DNA of 64,000 nucleotides from Flavobacteriaceae bacterium MAR_2009_75 (GCA_002813285.1 PHTZ01000001.1:4463501-4527500), one strand, 5' to 3'; counted from the first letter of the stretch, positions 53,085 through 62,506 are shown. Notes: a model not told the origin generated them from the sequence alone. Made by a program: numbers and translations.

Positions 53085-53774
53085 TTAAAATCCTTGTGCG
53101 AGGTCTTTTAGTCCGCGTTCATCAGAAATTTTAATTTTCTTTCCCGAAGTATCTAGATATCCTTTTTTCTTGAATTCGGAAATGATCCGAATGCAACTTT
53201 CGGTAGCGGTACCCACCACATTGGCAATATCCTCCCTAGACAGGGTAAGCCTCAAAAAACCATTTTTGTCTTCCCCAAAATTTTGTTTTAAATAAAGAAA
53301 GGCTTCCGCCACTCTTTGCTTGACAGTTTTTTGGCTCATATTTACAATAACGTCATCGGCCTCCTTTAAATCGTGGGCCATATGGCGGAGAACTTCCACG
53401 GCAAAATGAGGATTTCGTTGAAGTGTATTTAAAATATTCTCCTTCGGAACGAAGCATACTTCCATGTCATTAACGGCAACGGCACTTAGGTTGGTATGTT
53501 CTTCCGCTATGACCGAACGCTGGCCAATAACCGAACCCTTGGTTGCCAACTTCACCACTTGGTCCTTGCCATTGGTACTCAGTTTTGAAAGTTTGGACAC
53601 GCCGTCCCGTACACAGAATACGCCATCCAGTTTTTGTCCCTCTTCAAATAAAGGGTCTCCTTTTTTGATTTTCTTGCTGACCTTGGCATCCGAGACCTTC
53701 TTAAGCTCGTCTTTGGTCATTGCACGTAGGGAGTTAAATTGCCTTACAATGCAATTTTCGCATCTGCTTTCCAT
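53085..53774 (-). CDS. Crp/Fnr-family transcriptional regulator
   Basis: 229 aa. The N-terminal half is the cNMP-binding/FNR beta-roll (KGDPLFEEGQKLDGVFCV), the C-terminal half a winged HTH (LTLSREDIANVVGTATESCIRIISEF). Cysteines C5 and C8 (CENC) align with Fe-S ligands of E. coli FNR, and C107 (DMEVCFVPKENI) aligns with FNR C122; the fourth ligand position (residue 14) is Asn. Whether it holds a full oxygen-labile cluster is therefore unsure. It is divergent from ccoI, with a shared box, and is probably the regulator of this island. Confidence 0.9.
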   Translation of the reverse strand: MESRCENCIVRQFNSLRAMTKDELKKVSDAKVSKKIKKGDPLFEEGQKLDGVFCVRDGVSKLSKLSTNGKDQVVKLATKGSVIGQRSVIAEEHTNLSAVAVNDMEVCFVPKENILNTLQRNPHFAVEVLRHMAHDLKEADDVIVNMSQKTVKQRVAEAFLYLKQNFGEDKNGFLRLTLSREDIANVVGTATESCIRIISEFKKKGYLDTSGKKIKISDERGLKDLAQGF

Positions 53775-53799
53775 AAGTTGAATGTTATACCTGACAAAA

Positions 53800-53873
53800 C
53801 AAAGGTACTTCTACTAAAATACACAAAAGATGATAATTATCATATTCTAAAGAGTTCTTAGATATGAATTTTG
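53800..53873. promoter_or_regulatory. Divergent promoters with a perfect FNR-like palindrome (ATGATAATTATCAT)
   Basis: The palindrome at 53830-53843 contains TGAT-AATT-ATCA, matching the FNR consensus TTGAT-N4-ATCAA. Going minus, TACCTTTG (53807-53800) leads to the crp/fnr gene; going plus, GAATTTTG (53866-53873) leads to ccoI. Both end 36.5 bp from the box centre. Confidence 0.8.
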
Positions 53874-53892
53874 TGGTGTATAAGCAAAGTCA

Positions 53893-56289
53893 ATGGAAAA
53901 TACGAATTGTTACCACTGTGGTACCGAATGCGGCAAAAGCCCTGTCGAGTATGACGAAAAGGCCTTTTGTTGTAACGGCTGTAAAATGGTCTATGAAATT
54001 TTTTCGGAAAATGACCTAAGCTATTACTATGAACTACAGTCGGCCGCCGGGGCAACTCCCCAAGAACAGGAAGGTAAATATGATTTTTTAGATGCTCCCA
54101 CCATTATTGAAAAATTATTGGAATTCAATGATGGCCATATGCAGATGGTAAATTTGTATATACCCCATATTCACTGTAGTTCGTGTATTTGGATTTTAGA
54201 AAATCTGAACAAACTAAATCCTGGAATCAAGGGCTCTCAAGTAGATTTTCCAAAGAAAACGGTTCGTATTACCTTCAATTCGGAGGTTATTAGCCTGAAG
54301 CAATTAGCCATTATGATGAACCGTATTGGTTATGAGCCCCAAATTACCTTGGCCGATTTTGATGAAAAGCCTACCACCGTAGACCGTAGTTTAATTTACA
54401 AACTGGGTATTGCGGGTTTTGCTTTTGGCAATGTGATGTTTTTGAGCTTTCCGGAGTATTTTGATTTGAATACCAATCAAGAAACAGGAGGGGAGTATTG
54501 GCTAAATGAATACCAAGACCTTTTTAGGTGGATTATGTTTTTCTTCTCTCTTCCCGTAGTGCTGTACTCCGGAAGGGATTATTTTATTTCGGCCTTTAAA
54601 GGTATTCGCTCCAGAATGTTGAATATAGATGTGCCCATCGCTTTAGGGGTTTTGGTGCTCTTTCTGCGAAGTACGGTAGATATCATTTTCAACTGGGGAC
54701 CTGGTTTTTTTGATTCTCTTACAGGTCTTGTTTTCTTTTTGTTGCTCGGGAAGTTTTTCCAACAAAAAACCTACTCCTTTCTCTCCTTTGAAAGGGATTA
54801 TAAATCTTATTTCCCTATAGCCGTGACACGTTTTACGGAAGAAGGGAAAGAAGAAATAGCCCAGATTTACGAAATTAAAAAAGGCGATAGACTACTCATA
54901 AGAAATGAAGAATTAATACCTGCGGATGGTGTACTTATGAAGGGTGATGGACATATCGACTATAGCTTTGTAACGGGGGAGGCAGAACCGGTACGTAAAA
55001 AGTCCGGTGAAAAAGTTTTTGCCGGTGGAAAGCAGCTTCATGGAGCCATAGAGGTGGAAATTGTAAAGCCGGTTTCACAAAGCTACCTGACCCAATTGTG
55101 GGGCAATGCGGTTTTTAACGATGAAAAATCCGGAAGGTTCCAAACCTTAACCGATAGTATTGGTAGAAGGTTTACCATAGCCGTCCTGAGTATTGCCACG
55201 ATATCAACTTTTATATGGTTGTTGATAGACCCTTCCTTGGCATTGAACGTGTTTACGGCCGTGTTGATTATTGCATGCCCTTGTGCCATTGCCTTGGCGG
55301 CACCGTTTACCTTAGGAAACATGCTACGCATTTTCGGGAAGAAGAAATTCTACCTAAAAAATACGCAGGCCATTGAGCAATTGGCGCAAATTGATACCGC
55401 TATTTTTGATAAGACCGGAACCATTACTACCGCCGCCAAAAGTGTTGCCAATTATGAGGGTCTTCCTTTAACGGAGGAAGAAGAATCCCTTCTAAAAAAC
55501 ACTTTACGCTCCAGTAATCATCCTCTAAGTAGAAGTCTGTATGATTTGCTGGCGGAGCATGATATTGAAGTTTTAGAGGATTATGAAGAACATACCGGAA
55601 AGGGAATTCAGGCTTCTGGTAGTAAAGGGAACATTAAAATAGGCTCGGCCGATTTTGTGGGCAGTCCGTCCGCTCAAAATATAGAAAATACATCCGTACA
55701 CATTAGAGCCAACGATGCCTACAAAGGTTGCTTTGTTTTCAAGAATACCTATAGGGAAGGAGTTTCTTCTCTTTTTGAAGAAATGGGCAAAGAAATGCAA
55801 TTGGCCCTTCTTTCGGGAGATAATGCAGGCGAAAAAAAGCGGCTCCAGGCATTGTTGCCTGCTACCACACCTTTTTATTTCAACCAGAAACCGGAAGACA
55901 AGCTCCATTTTATTAAAAAACTCCAAGAAAAAGGAAAAAAGGTGCTCATGGTGGGAGATGGGCTCAATGATGCGGGTGCCTTGGCTCAGGCAAATATTGG
56001 AATAGCCATTTCGGAAAACATCAATGTGTTTTCACCTGCTTGCGATGCCATATTGGATGCGACCAAGTTCAATGAGTTGTATACATACGTTCAAGCTTCA
56101 AAAAAAGCGATACACATCATTAAAATGAGCTTTGTACTGTCGCTTATGTACAATATGGTAGGGCTCTATTTTGCTGTGAGCGGACAATTAGAACCCGTTA
56201 TAGCAGCTATTCTCATGCCTTTAAGCTCCATTAGTATTGTAGCCTTTACGACGGTTGCAACCAATATTTTAGGAAAAAAACTGAAATAA
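53893..56289 (+). CDS. ccoI: Copper-translocating P1B-type ATPase for cbb3 oxidase assembly
   Basis: 798 aa. The Cys-rich N-terminus (CYHCGTECGKSP; FCCNGCKMVYEIF) and an HMA domain with HCSSCIWILENL are followed by eight membrane helices, the TGE loop (VTGEAEPVRKKSGEK), the CPC ion site (IIACPCAIALA), the phosphorylation site DKTGTIT, SSNHPLS and GDGLNDAGALA. FixI/CcoI-type ATPases load copper for the CuB site of cbb3 oxidase at the inner membrane. It starts the oxidase operon region. Confidence 0.95.
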   Translation: MENTNCYHCGTECGKSPVEYDEKAFCCNGCKMVYEIFSENDLSYYYELQSAAGATPQEQEGKYDFLDAPTIIEKLLEFNDGHMQMVNLYIPHIHCSSCIWILENLNKLNPGIKGSQVDFPKKTVRITFNSEVISLKQLAIMMNRIGYEPQITLADFDEKPTTVDRSLIYKLGIAGFAFGNVMFLSFPEYFDLNTNQETGGEYWLNEYQDLFRWIMFFFSLPVVLYSGRDYFISAFKGIRSRMLNIDVPIALGVLVLFLRSTVDIIFNWGPGFFDSLTGLVFFLLLGKFFQQKTYSFLSFERDYKSYFPIAVTRFTEEGKEEIAQIYEIKKGDRLLIRNEELIPADGVLMKGDGHIDYSFVTGEAEPVRKKSGEKVFAGGKQLHGAIEVEIVKPVSQSYLTQLWGNAVFNDEKSGRFQTLTDSIGRRFTIAVLSIATISTFIWLLIDPSLALNVFTAVLIIACPCAIALAAPFTLGNMLRIFGKKKFYLKNTQAIEQLAQIDTAIFDKTGTITTAAKSVANYEGLPLTEEEESLLKNTLRSSNHPLSRSLYDLLAEHDIEVLEDYEEHTGKGIQASGSKGNIKIGSADFVGSPSAQNIENTSVHIRANDAYKGCFVFKNTYREGVSSLFEEMGKEMQLALLSGDNAGEKKRLQALLPATTPFYFNQKPEDKLHFIKKLQEKGKKVLMVGDGLNDAGALAQANIGIAISENINVFSPACDAILDATKFNELYTYVQASKKAIHIIKMSFVLSLMYNMVGLYFAVSGQLEPVIAAILMPLSSISIVAFTTVATNILGKKLK

Positions 56290-56299
56290 TTTCAAAACC

Positions 56300-56342
56300 T
56301 GATGAATGTCATGTTTAATCCTTTTTACCAACAATAATTTTA
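56300..56342 (+). promoter_or_regulatory. FNR-like box and -7 element before ccoS
   Basis: TGAT-GAAT-GTCA (56300-56311) has its centre 36.5 bp upstream of the end of TAATTTTA (56335-56342), repeating the geometry of the other two boxes. The box itself is less perfect. It would give a second promoter for ccoS-ccoNOQP with a 12-base leader. Confidence 0.55.
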
Positions 56343-56359
56343 CACCAAATTAATAAATC

Positions 56360-56566
56360 ATGAGTGTCATTTATATTTTACTCGCTATAAGTATTGTGGT
56401 TGCCCTAATTTTTTTTGCCGCTTTTATCTTTTCGGTAAAAAGAGGGCAGTATGACGATTCCTATACACCATCCGTACGGATGCTTTTTGAAGACGAACTT
56501 GTGAAAAAAGCTACAGAAAAACAAAACGACCTTAAACAAAATAAACCTATCGAACTAAATAATTGA
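56360..56566 (+). CDS. ccoS: Cbb3-type oxidase assembly protein CcoS
   Basis: 68 aa. One transmembrane helix (IYILLAISIVVALIFFAAFIFSV) is followed by the conserved RGQYDDSYTPSVRML, the CcoS signature. CcoS is needed for cofactor insertion into the oxidase. Its end overlaps the region just before ccoNO. Confidence 0.93.
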   Translation: MSVIYILLAISIVVALIFFAAFIFSVKRGQYDDSYTPSVRMLFEDELVKKATEKQNDLKQNKPIELNN

Positions 56567-56568
56567 TT

Positions 56569-58767
56569 ATGGAGGTACAGCAATTTTATTATGATAACAA
56601 GATTGTAAAGAAATTTCTTTATGCCACTATGGTATGGGGCATTGTGGGTATGTCCGTTGGGCTATTGTTGGCCTTTATGTTCATGTTTCCCAATTTAACC
56701 GACGGTATTTCTTGGTTAAGTTTTGGTCGTTTGAGACCGTTGCACACTAATGCCGTCATTTTTGCCTTTGTGGGTAACGCTATTTTTGCAGGGGTTTACT
56801 ACTCCATGCAACGGCTTCTCAAAACCAGAATGTTCAGTGATGCCCTGAGCAACGTCAACTTTTGGGGCTGGCAGTTGATTATTGTTGCTGCTGCTATAAC
56901 CCTTCCGTTGGGTTTTACAACTTCTAAGGAATATGCAGAGCTTGAATGGCCCATAGACATTGCCATAGCTGCTATTTGGGTGGTTTTTGGGTGGAATATG
57001 ATCGGTACCATTCTCAAAAGAAGACAACGTCACCTTTATGTTGCGATCTGGTTTTACTTGGCAACCTTTGTAACGGTAGCTGTACTTCACATTTTCAATA
57101 GTTTGGAGCTTCCCGTAAGCGGATTAAAGAGTTATTCGGTATATGCCGGTGTGCAAGATGCCTTAGTGCAGTGGTGGTACGGGCATAATGCGGTGGCCTT
57201 CTTTTTAACGACTCCGTTTTTGGGCCTTATGTATTACTTTGTTCCAAAAGCGGCCAATAGGCCTATCTACTCCTATCGTTTATCGATTGTACACTTTTGG
57301 TCTCTAATTTTTATTTATATCTGGGCCGGACCTCACCACTTGTTGTATTCTTCATTACCTGATTGGGCACAAAATCTGGGGGTAGCTTTTTCAATAATGC
57401 TGATTGCTCCTTCGTGGGGAGGGATGATTAACGGACTTTTGACCTTGCGTGGGGCGTGGGATAAAGTCCGTACCGACCCTGTTTTAAAATTTATGGTAGT
57501 AGCTATTACCGGTTATGGTATGGCCACTTTTGAAGGGCCCATGCTGTCTTTAAAAAATGTTAATGCCATTGCACACTTTAGTGATTGGATTATTGCCCAC
57601 GTTCACGTAGGGGCCTTGGCCTGGAACGGTTTCTTGGCCTTTGGTATGATTTATTGGTTGGTGCCTAAAATGACCAAAACCAAATTACACTCTTTGAGTC
57701 TGGCAAACTTCCACTTTTGGATCGGTACTTTGGGTATTGTGCTCTATGCGCTGCCTATGTATGTTGCTGGATTTACCCAAGCACTTATGTGGAAGGATTT
57801 TAATCCTGATGGAACCTTGGTCTATGGTAACTTTTTAGAGACCGTAAACGAGATAATGCCCATGTACTGGATGCGTGCCATTGGGGGTAGCATGTACATT
57901 GTTGGTGCTTGTGTAATGATTTACAATGTAGTACTGACCATCAAAGTCGGTTCAGTAATTGAAGATGAGTTGGCAGAGGCACCTGCTCTGACCAAAGTTT
58001 CTAAAAGAAGAACGGCCGGTGAAACTTTTCACACTTGGTTGGAGCGCAAGCCCATACAATTGACCATTTTGGCGACCATCGCCATTTTAATAGGAGGGAT
58101 TATACAAATTGTTCCCACCATTTTGGTAAAATCGAACATACCTACCATCACAAGCGTGAAGCCTTATACTCCTTTGGAATTAGAAGGGCGAGACCTTTAT
58201 ATCAGAGAAGGATGTGTGGGTTGTCACTCACAAATGGTAAGGCCCTTCCGTAGTGAAGTGGAGCGATATGGTGAGTATGCCAAAGCGGGCGAGTTCGTGT
58301 ACGATCATCCCTTCCTTTGGGGAAGTAAACGTACAGGACCAGATCTGTTAAGGGTAGGGGGCAAGTATTCCGATAATTGGCACCTCAACCACATGTACGA
58401 TCCACAGAGTACTTCTTCCGGTTCCATAATGCCGGCTTATCAATGGCTGGTTAGGAACGAGCACGATAGAAGTAACATACAGTCCAAAATGGAAGCTATG
58501 GTTTCCTTGGGAGTTCCTTATACAGAAGAGGATATCGCCAATGCGGAACGGTCAATGGCCCAACAAGCGGAGCAAATAGAAAAGAATCTGTATACAGATC
58601 CGGATTTTGCCGCAACCTACGAGGCAGACAAAAAATTTGCCCAAGAAAACGGGGAGGATTTTGTAGAAATGCGAGACCGTGAAATCGTGGCCTTAATCGC
58701 CTACCTGCAGCGTTTGGGTACCGATATCAAGGTAAAGGAAACTGAAGAAATAATATCAAATAACTAA
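56569..58767 (+). CDS. ccoNO: Cbb3-type cytochrome c oxidase, subunits I and II fused
   Basis: 732 aa from the ATG at 56569 (a TTG at 56563 is unlikely). Residues about 1-470 are CcoN with 12 helices and the haem/CuB histidines in RPLHTNAVIFAF, WWYGHNAVAFF, AGPHHLLYSSLP and HVHVGALAWNG. After a linker, residues about 500-732 are CcoO with the single haem c site CVGCHSQMVRPF. The fusion of both subunits is common in Bacteroidota. The enzyme reduces oxygen to water with high affinity at the inner membrane and pumps protons. Confidence 0.96.
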   Translation: MEVQQFYYDNKIVKKFLYATMVWGIVGMSVGLLLAFMFMFPNLTDGISWLSFGRLRPLHTNAVIFAFVGNAIFAGVYYSMQRLLKTRMFSDALSNVNFWGWQLIIVAAAITLPLGFTTSKEYAELEWPIDIAIAAIWVVFGWNMIGTILKRRQRHLYVAIWFYLATFVTVAVLHIFNSLELPVSGLKSYSVYAGVQDALVQWWYGHNAVAFFLTTPFLGLMYYFVPKAANRPIYSYRLSIVHFWSLIFIYIWAGPHHLLYSSLPDWAQNLGVAFSIMLIAPSWGGMINGLLTLRGAWDKVRTDPVLKFMVVAITGYGMATFEGPMLSLKNVNAIAHFSDWIIAHVHVGALAWNGFLAFGMIYWLVPKMTKTKLHSLSLANFHFWIGTLGIVLYALPMYVAGFTQALMWKDFNPDGTLVYGNFLETVNEIMPMYWMRAIGGSMYIVGACVMIYNVVLTIKVGSVIEDELAEAPALTKVSKRRTAGETFHTWLERKPIQLTILATIAILIGGIIQIVPTILVKSNIPTITSVKPYTPLELEGRDLYIREGCVGCHSQMVRPFRSEVERYGEYAKAGEFVYDHPFLWGSKRTGPDLLRVGGKYSDNWHLNHMYDPQSTSSGSIMPAYQWLVRNEHDRSNIQSKMEAMVSLGVPYTEEDIANAERSMAQQAEQIEKNLYTDPDFAATYEADKKFAQENGEDFVEMRDREIVALIAYLQRLGTDIKVKETEEIISNN

Positions 58768-58773
58768 GAGGTC

Positions 58774-58950
58774 ATGTTGAAATTTGTAAAAGGTCATATG
58801 GAAACGATAGAAGGCATTGCCACCTATCCAATGATATCATTACTCATATTCTTCGTCTTTTTTGCATTGCTTTTTTGGTGGGTTTTTACAGCATCAAAGC
58901 CATATGTCAAAGAAATGAGCGAATTACCCTTAGATGAAAACAACCAATAA
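58774..58950 (+). CDS. ccoQ: CcoQ-like small subunit of cbb3 oxidase
   Basis: 58 aa. One transmembrane helix (MISLLIFFVFFALLFWWVF) is followed by an acidic tail. It sits between ccoNO and ccoP, 6 and 11 bases apart, where CcoQ is found. CcoQ stabilises the complex. Confidence 0.85.
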   Translation: MLKFVKGHMETIEGIATYPMISLLIFFVFFALLFWWVFTASKPYVKEMSELPLDENNQ

Positions 58951-58961
58951 AAAATAGAATT

Positions 58962-59843
58962 ATGAAAAACAATTGGTGGATAAAAATTCCCGTAGCCTTC
59001 TTTCTCGTCTTGGGATTAACGGAATATATCGTGGATTCCGGTGAAATGCCGGCATTCATAGAGAATAGGATAGTCCAGGCTTTTTTAGTGTTTGTTTTAG
59101 TATTGTTAATTGCCATAGCATTGATCATCAATGCTATTGAGAATGTTATGTTTCAGACCTTGTCCGAAGAAGGAAAAAAGCGGTATTTGGATTCCAAGAG
59201 TAAAGGTTGGGAATGGAGTTGGGGAAAAAAGACTTACAGCAAATTATTGGATTCCAAACCCGTTGAAGAGGAAGGTGAAATTATACTAGACCATAATTAT
59301 GATGGTATTCAAGAATTGGACAATAATTTACCTCCATGGTGGGTGTACATGTTTTACGCTACCATAATTTTTGGAGCTATTTATTTGGTGCGCTTCCATA
59401 TTTTTAATGACTATGATCAAGAACAGGAATTTAAGACCGAAATGGCCATAGCAGCTCAAGAAATTGAGGAATATAAGAAGACGGCAAAAGATTTAGTCGA
59501 TGCAAGCACGGTTGAAATGCTTACCGATGCCGCTGATTTAAGTGCAGGAAAAGCCATTTTTGAATCCAATTGCGTTGCTTGCCATATGGCCGATGGTGGA
59601 GGAGGTATTGGTCCTAATCTAACCGATGAGCATTGGATTTTAGGCGGTGGCATCAAAAACGTTTTCAACACTGTTTCCGAAGGGGGTAGGGATGGTAAGG
59701 GTATGATTGCCTGGAAACAGACCCTTAAGCCTGCCGAAATAGCTCAAGTGTCTAGTTACGTACTTACATTTCAAGGTACCACTCCTGCTAACCCTAAGGA
59801 TGCAGAAGGTGATATCTGGGTAGATACCGAAAGCGCTGAATAA
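58962..59843 (+). CDS. ccoP: Cbb3-type oxidase subunit CcoP, one haem c
   Basis: 293 aa. Two transmembrane segments at the N-terminus and one in the middle (WWVYMFYATIIFGAIYLV) precede a periplasmic cytochrome domain. Only one haem c motif is present, CVACHMADGGGG; CcoP of proteobacteria has two. The remaining Met axial ligand is in GKGMIAWKQTL. It passes electrons to CcoO. Confidence 0.93.
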   Translation: MKNNWWIKIPVAFFLVLGLTEYIVDSGEMPAFIENRIVQAFLVFVLVLLIAIALIINAIENVMFQTLSEEGKKRYLDSKSKGWEWSWGKKTYSKLLDSKPVEEEGEIILDHNYDGIQELDNNLPPWWVYMFYATIIFGAIYLVRFHIFNDYDQEQEFKTEMAIAAQEIEEYKKTAKDLVDASTVEMLTDAADLSAGKAIFESNCVACHMADGGGGIGPNLTDEHWILGGGIKNVFNTVSEGGRDGKGMIAWKQTLKPAEIAQVSSYVLTFQGTTPANPKDAEGDIWVDTESAE

Positions 59844-59908
59844 TCAAATATAACCTCGGTAGACCTATATAGAAGAAAGCTTAAAATCCTATTAACAATA
59901 CCTTATTG

Positions 59909-61327
59909 ATGTCACAAGACGGCGAGAATTTTAGGGATAGTATTGGTACCATCAATGATGAGGGTAAGCGGGCATGGGTATTTCCTAAAAAGCCCAGTGG
60001 TACATTTTATAAATACAGAAAGTATGTTAGTTATTTTCTGTTGGCTATTCTATTCGCGAGTCCCTTTATAAAAATAAACGGAAACCAATTTCTTATGTTC
60101 AATGTACTGGAACGTAGGTTCAATATTTTTGGTTTCCCGTTTTGGCCACAGGATTTTCATTTGGTGGTGGTCTCTATGATTATTGGAGTGATTTTCATTG
60201 CCTTGTTTACGGTGGCCTGGGGTCGTATTTTTTGCGGTTGGATGTGTCCGCAGACCATCTTTATGGAAATGGTTTTTAGGCGCATTGAATATTGGATAGA
60301 TGGAGACCGAGGAGCTCAAATAAAGCTGGATCGCCAGCCTTGGAATTCGGAAAAAATAAGAAAGCGTGTCACTAAATGGATTATTTTCTTTTTGATATCC
60401 TTTCTTATCGCCAATGTGTTCCTGGCCTATCTCATTGGTAGCGATCGCCTGTTGGCATATATCGCAGATGGGCCTTTGACACATGTAAGTACCATGGTTT
60501 CCTTATTGATTTTTACAGCTGTTTTCTATTTTGTTTTTGCCTGGTTCAGGGAGCAGGTTTGCATAATTGCCTGCCCTTATGGTAGAATGCAAGGGGTGTT
60601 GTTAGATGATAAGTCCGTTGTGGTGGCCTACGATCACAAGCGTGGGGAAGCGGAAAACGGCAGAAAGAAATTCAGGAAAAATGAGGATAGGGATGTCTTG
60701 GGTTTTGGAGACTGTATTGACTGTTTTCAGTGCGTAAACGTCTGCCCAACGGGTATCGATATCAGAAACGGAACCCAATTGGAGTGTGTGAATTGTACCG
60801 CTTGTATTGACGAGTGCGATACCATTATGGAAAAAATTGACAAGCCCAAGGGGTTAATTCGATATGCCAGTGAAGCGAATATTGAAAAGAAAGAAAAGTT
60901 CAAGTTTACGCCAAGACTTAAAGGATATACGGCCGTACTGACCATTTTGATAGGAATTTTGATGGGGATGATGTTCCTAAGAAATGACGTGGAAGCTAAT
61001 ATACTCAGGTTGCCAGGGCAATTGTACGAGCATAAAGGTGGCAATATTATCAGTAACGTTTACACCTATAAGTTGGTGAACAAAACGGTGAAGGATGTGG
61101 ATGATGTCTATTTTGAATTGTTATCACATAAAGGAACCGTAAAAATGGTAAGTGGTGATTCTTTCGTGGTTCCGGCACAGAATTTGGCCGAGGGAACGCT
61201 GTTTATAGAAATCAACCAAGCAGCCATTAAAAGTGATAAAGAAAAAATAAAAGTGGGTGTTTACAGTGACGGTGAACTGATAGAAACCACCAAAACAGCC
61301 TTCTTGGGTCCAAGGAGTTATAAATAG
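59909..61327 (+). CDS. ccoG: Cbb3-type oxidase accessory protein CcoG (FixG/RdxA)
   Basis: 472 aa from the ATG at 59909. The N-terminal part has membrane helices and a CGWMCPQTIFMEM motif; the ferredoxin-like segment has two [4Fe-4S] motifs (CIDCFQCVNVCPTGID and CVNCTACIDECD). The C-terminal part contains an Ig-like domain (about 365-465). CcoG is an iron-sulfur protein that reduces copper for oxidase assembly. It follows ccoP by 65 bases. Confidence 0.95.
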   Translation: MSQDGENFRDSIGTINDEGKRAWVFPKKPSGTFYKYRKYVSYFLLAILFASPFIKINGNQFLMFNVLERRFNIFGFPFWPQDFHLVVVSMIIGVIFIALFTVAWGRIFCGWMCPQTIFMEMVFRRIEYWIDGDRGAQIKLDRQPWNSEKIRKRVTKWIIFFLISFLIANVFLAYLIGSDRLLAYIADGPLTHVSTMVSLLIFTAVFYFVFAWFREQVCIIACPYGRMQGVLLDDKSVVVAYDHKRGEAENGRKKFRKNEDRDVLGFGDCIDCFQCVNVCPTGIDIRNGTQLECVNCTACIDECDTIMEKIDKPKGLIRYASEANIEKKEKFKFTPRLKGYTAVLTILIGILMGMMFLRNDVEANILRLPGQLYEHKGGNIISNVYTYKLVNKTVKDVDDVYFELLSHKGTVKMVSGDSFVVPAQNLAEGTLFIEINQAAIKSDKEKIKVGVYSDGELIETTKTAFLGPRSYK

Positions 61328-61334
61328 AAATGTT

Positions 61335-61778
61335 ATGAAAATTAATTGGGGAACAGGAATCGTATTGGCGTTTGTGGCATTTATCTCCTTCATTCTATTT
61401 TTTGTAGTGAGAATGAATATGGACAATAGGGCCGACCATGATTTGGTCACCGAAGAATATTACAAGCAAGAATTGGCGTATCAAGATGAAATCGATGCCC
61501 AGAATAATGCTAAAAAATTAGAGAGAATTCAATTAAAGCGAACGGAAGAAGGCTTGCTCGTGGTCTTTCCGGAAACCATAAATTATAAAAAAATAAAAGG
61601 AAAAGTGTCCCTTTATAGGCCATCCAATAAACATTTGGACTTTGACCTCGATTTGCGTCTGTCCAACACATCTTTGCTTATACCTGACACTCGTTTGTTG
61701 GGTGGCCGTTGGGACCTTAAAATAATGTGGGAATACCAGGGAGTAGAATTCCTTCAAAAAGAGAGTTTTAACTATTAG
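61335..61778 (+). CDS. ccoH: FixH/CcoH-family protein
   Basis: 147 aa. One N-terminal helix (GIVLAFVAFISFILFFVV), then LVTEEYYKQELAYQDEI, the typical CcoH/FixH region, and a periplasmic beta domain. CcoH takes part in cbb3 oxidase assembly. It follows ccoG by 7 bases. Confidence 0.9.
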   Translation: MKINWGTGIVLAFVAFISFILFFVVRMNMDNRADHDLVTEEYYKQELAYQDEIDAQNNAKKLERIQLKRTEEGLLVVFPETINYKKIKGKVSLYRPSNKHLDFDLDLRLSNTSLLIPDTRLLGGRWDLKIMWEYQGVEFLQKESFNY

Positions 61779-61780
61779 AA

Positions 61781-62488
61781 ATGTTGTTGTCTGCCCTCAT
61801 ACTCGGTTTAATGGGAAGCTTGCACTGCATAGGCATGTGCGGCCCCATTGCCTTTATGCTGCCGGTGGACAGAAATAATAATTTCAAGAAATTCGGTCAA
61901 ATCTTTCTATACCATTTGGGTAGGCTTCTTGCCTATGGAACGCTAGGCATGCTATTCGGGTTTCTTGGTAAAGGTCTGTATGTTTTCGGGATGCAACAGA
62001 ATCTATCCATTGCTATAGGGGTACTCATGATTATTTTAGTGCTTATCCCTACTAAACTCCTAAACAAATACAGTATTTCTAAACCGATTTACCGCCTGAT
62101 TTCCCGGGTTAAATCCCGTTTGGGAAAAGAGTTTAAGAAGAAAAGCGCAGACACTTTTTTGACGATAGGTTTCCTCAACGGTTTATTACCCTGCGGACTT
62201 GTATATATGGCATTGTTTGCTTCTATAGCTATGGCAGGCCCTGGTGCTGGCGCTATATATATGGTCGTTTTTGGTCTGGGTACTGTACCGTTAATGACTG
62301 GAGTGGTATATTTTAGTGCATTGCTAAAAGGGGAACGGCGGTTGAAAGTTCAAAAGTTGATTCCTGTTTTTGTAGTATTGGTGGCTTGTCTCTTTATTAT
62401 TCGTGGCCTAGGGTTGGGTATACCTTATATCTCTCCTGCTCCAGTACATCATATGGCAGCTACTTCGGTGATAGAGTGCCATAATTAA
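61781..62488 (+). CDS. TauE/SafE-family membrane protein (cbb3 cluster)
   Basis: 235 aa. Six helices; the start ALILGLMGSLHCIGMCGPIAFML with two Cys (SLHCIGMCGP) is the sulfite-exporter/CcoH-adjacent type seen in cbb3 clusters, and LNGLLPCGLVYMALF carries another Cys. The clustered Cys/His suggest copper handling. It lies 2 bases after ccoH, as the last gene of the unit. Confidence 0.87.
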   Translation: MLLSALILGLMGSLHCIGMCGPIAFMLPVDRNNNFKKFGQIFLYHLGRLLAYGTLGMLFGFLGKGLYVFGMQQNLSIAIGVLMIILVLIPTKLLNKYSISKPIYRLISRVKSRLGKEFKKKSADTFLTIGFLNGLLPCGLVYMALFASIAMAGPGAGAIYMVVFGLGTVPLMTGVVYFSALLKGERRLKVQKLIPVFVVLVACLFIIRGLGLGIPYISPAPVHHMAATSVIECHN

Positions 62489-62506
62489 GTAGAATGGTCG
62501 AAAGTT

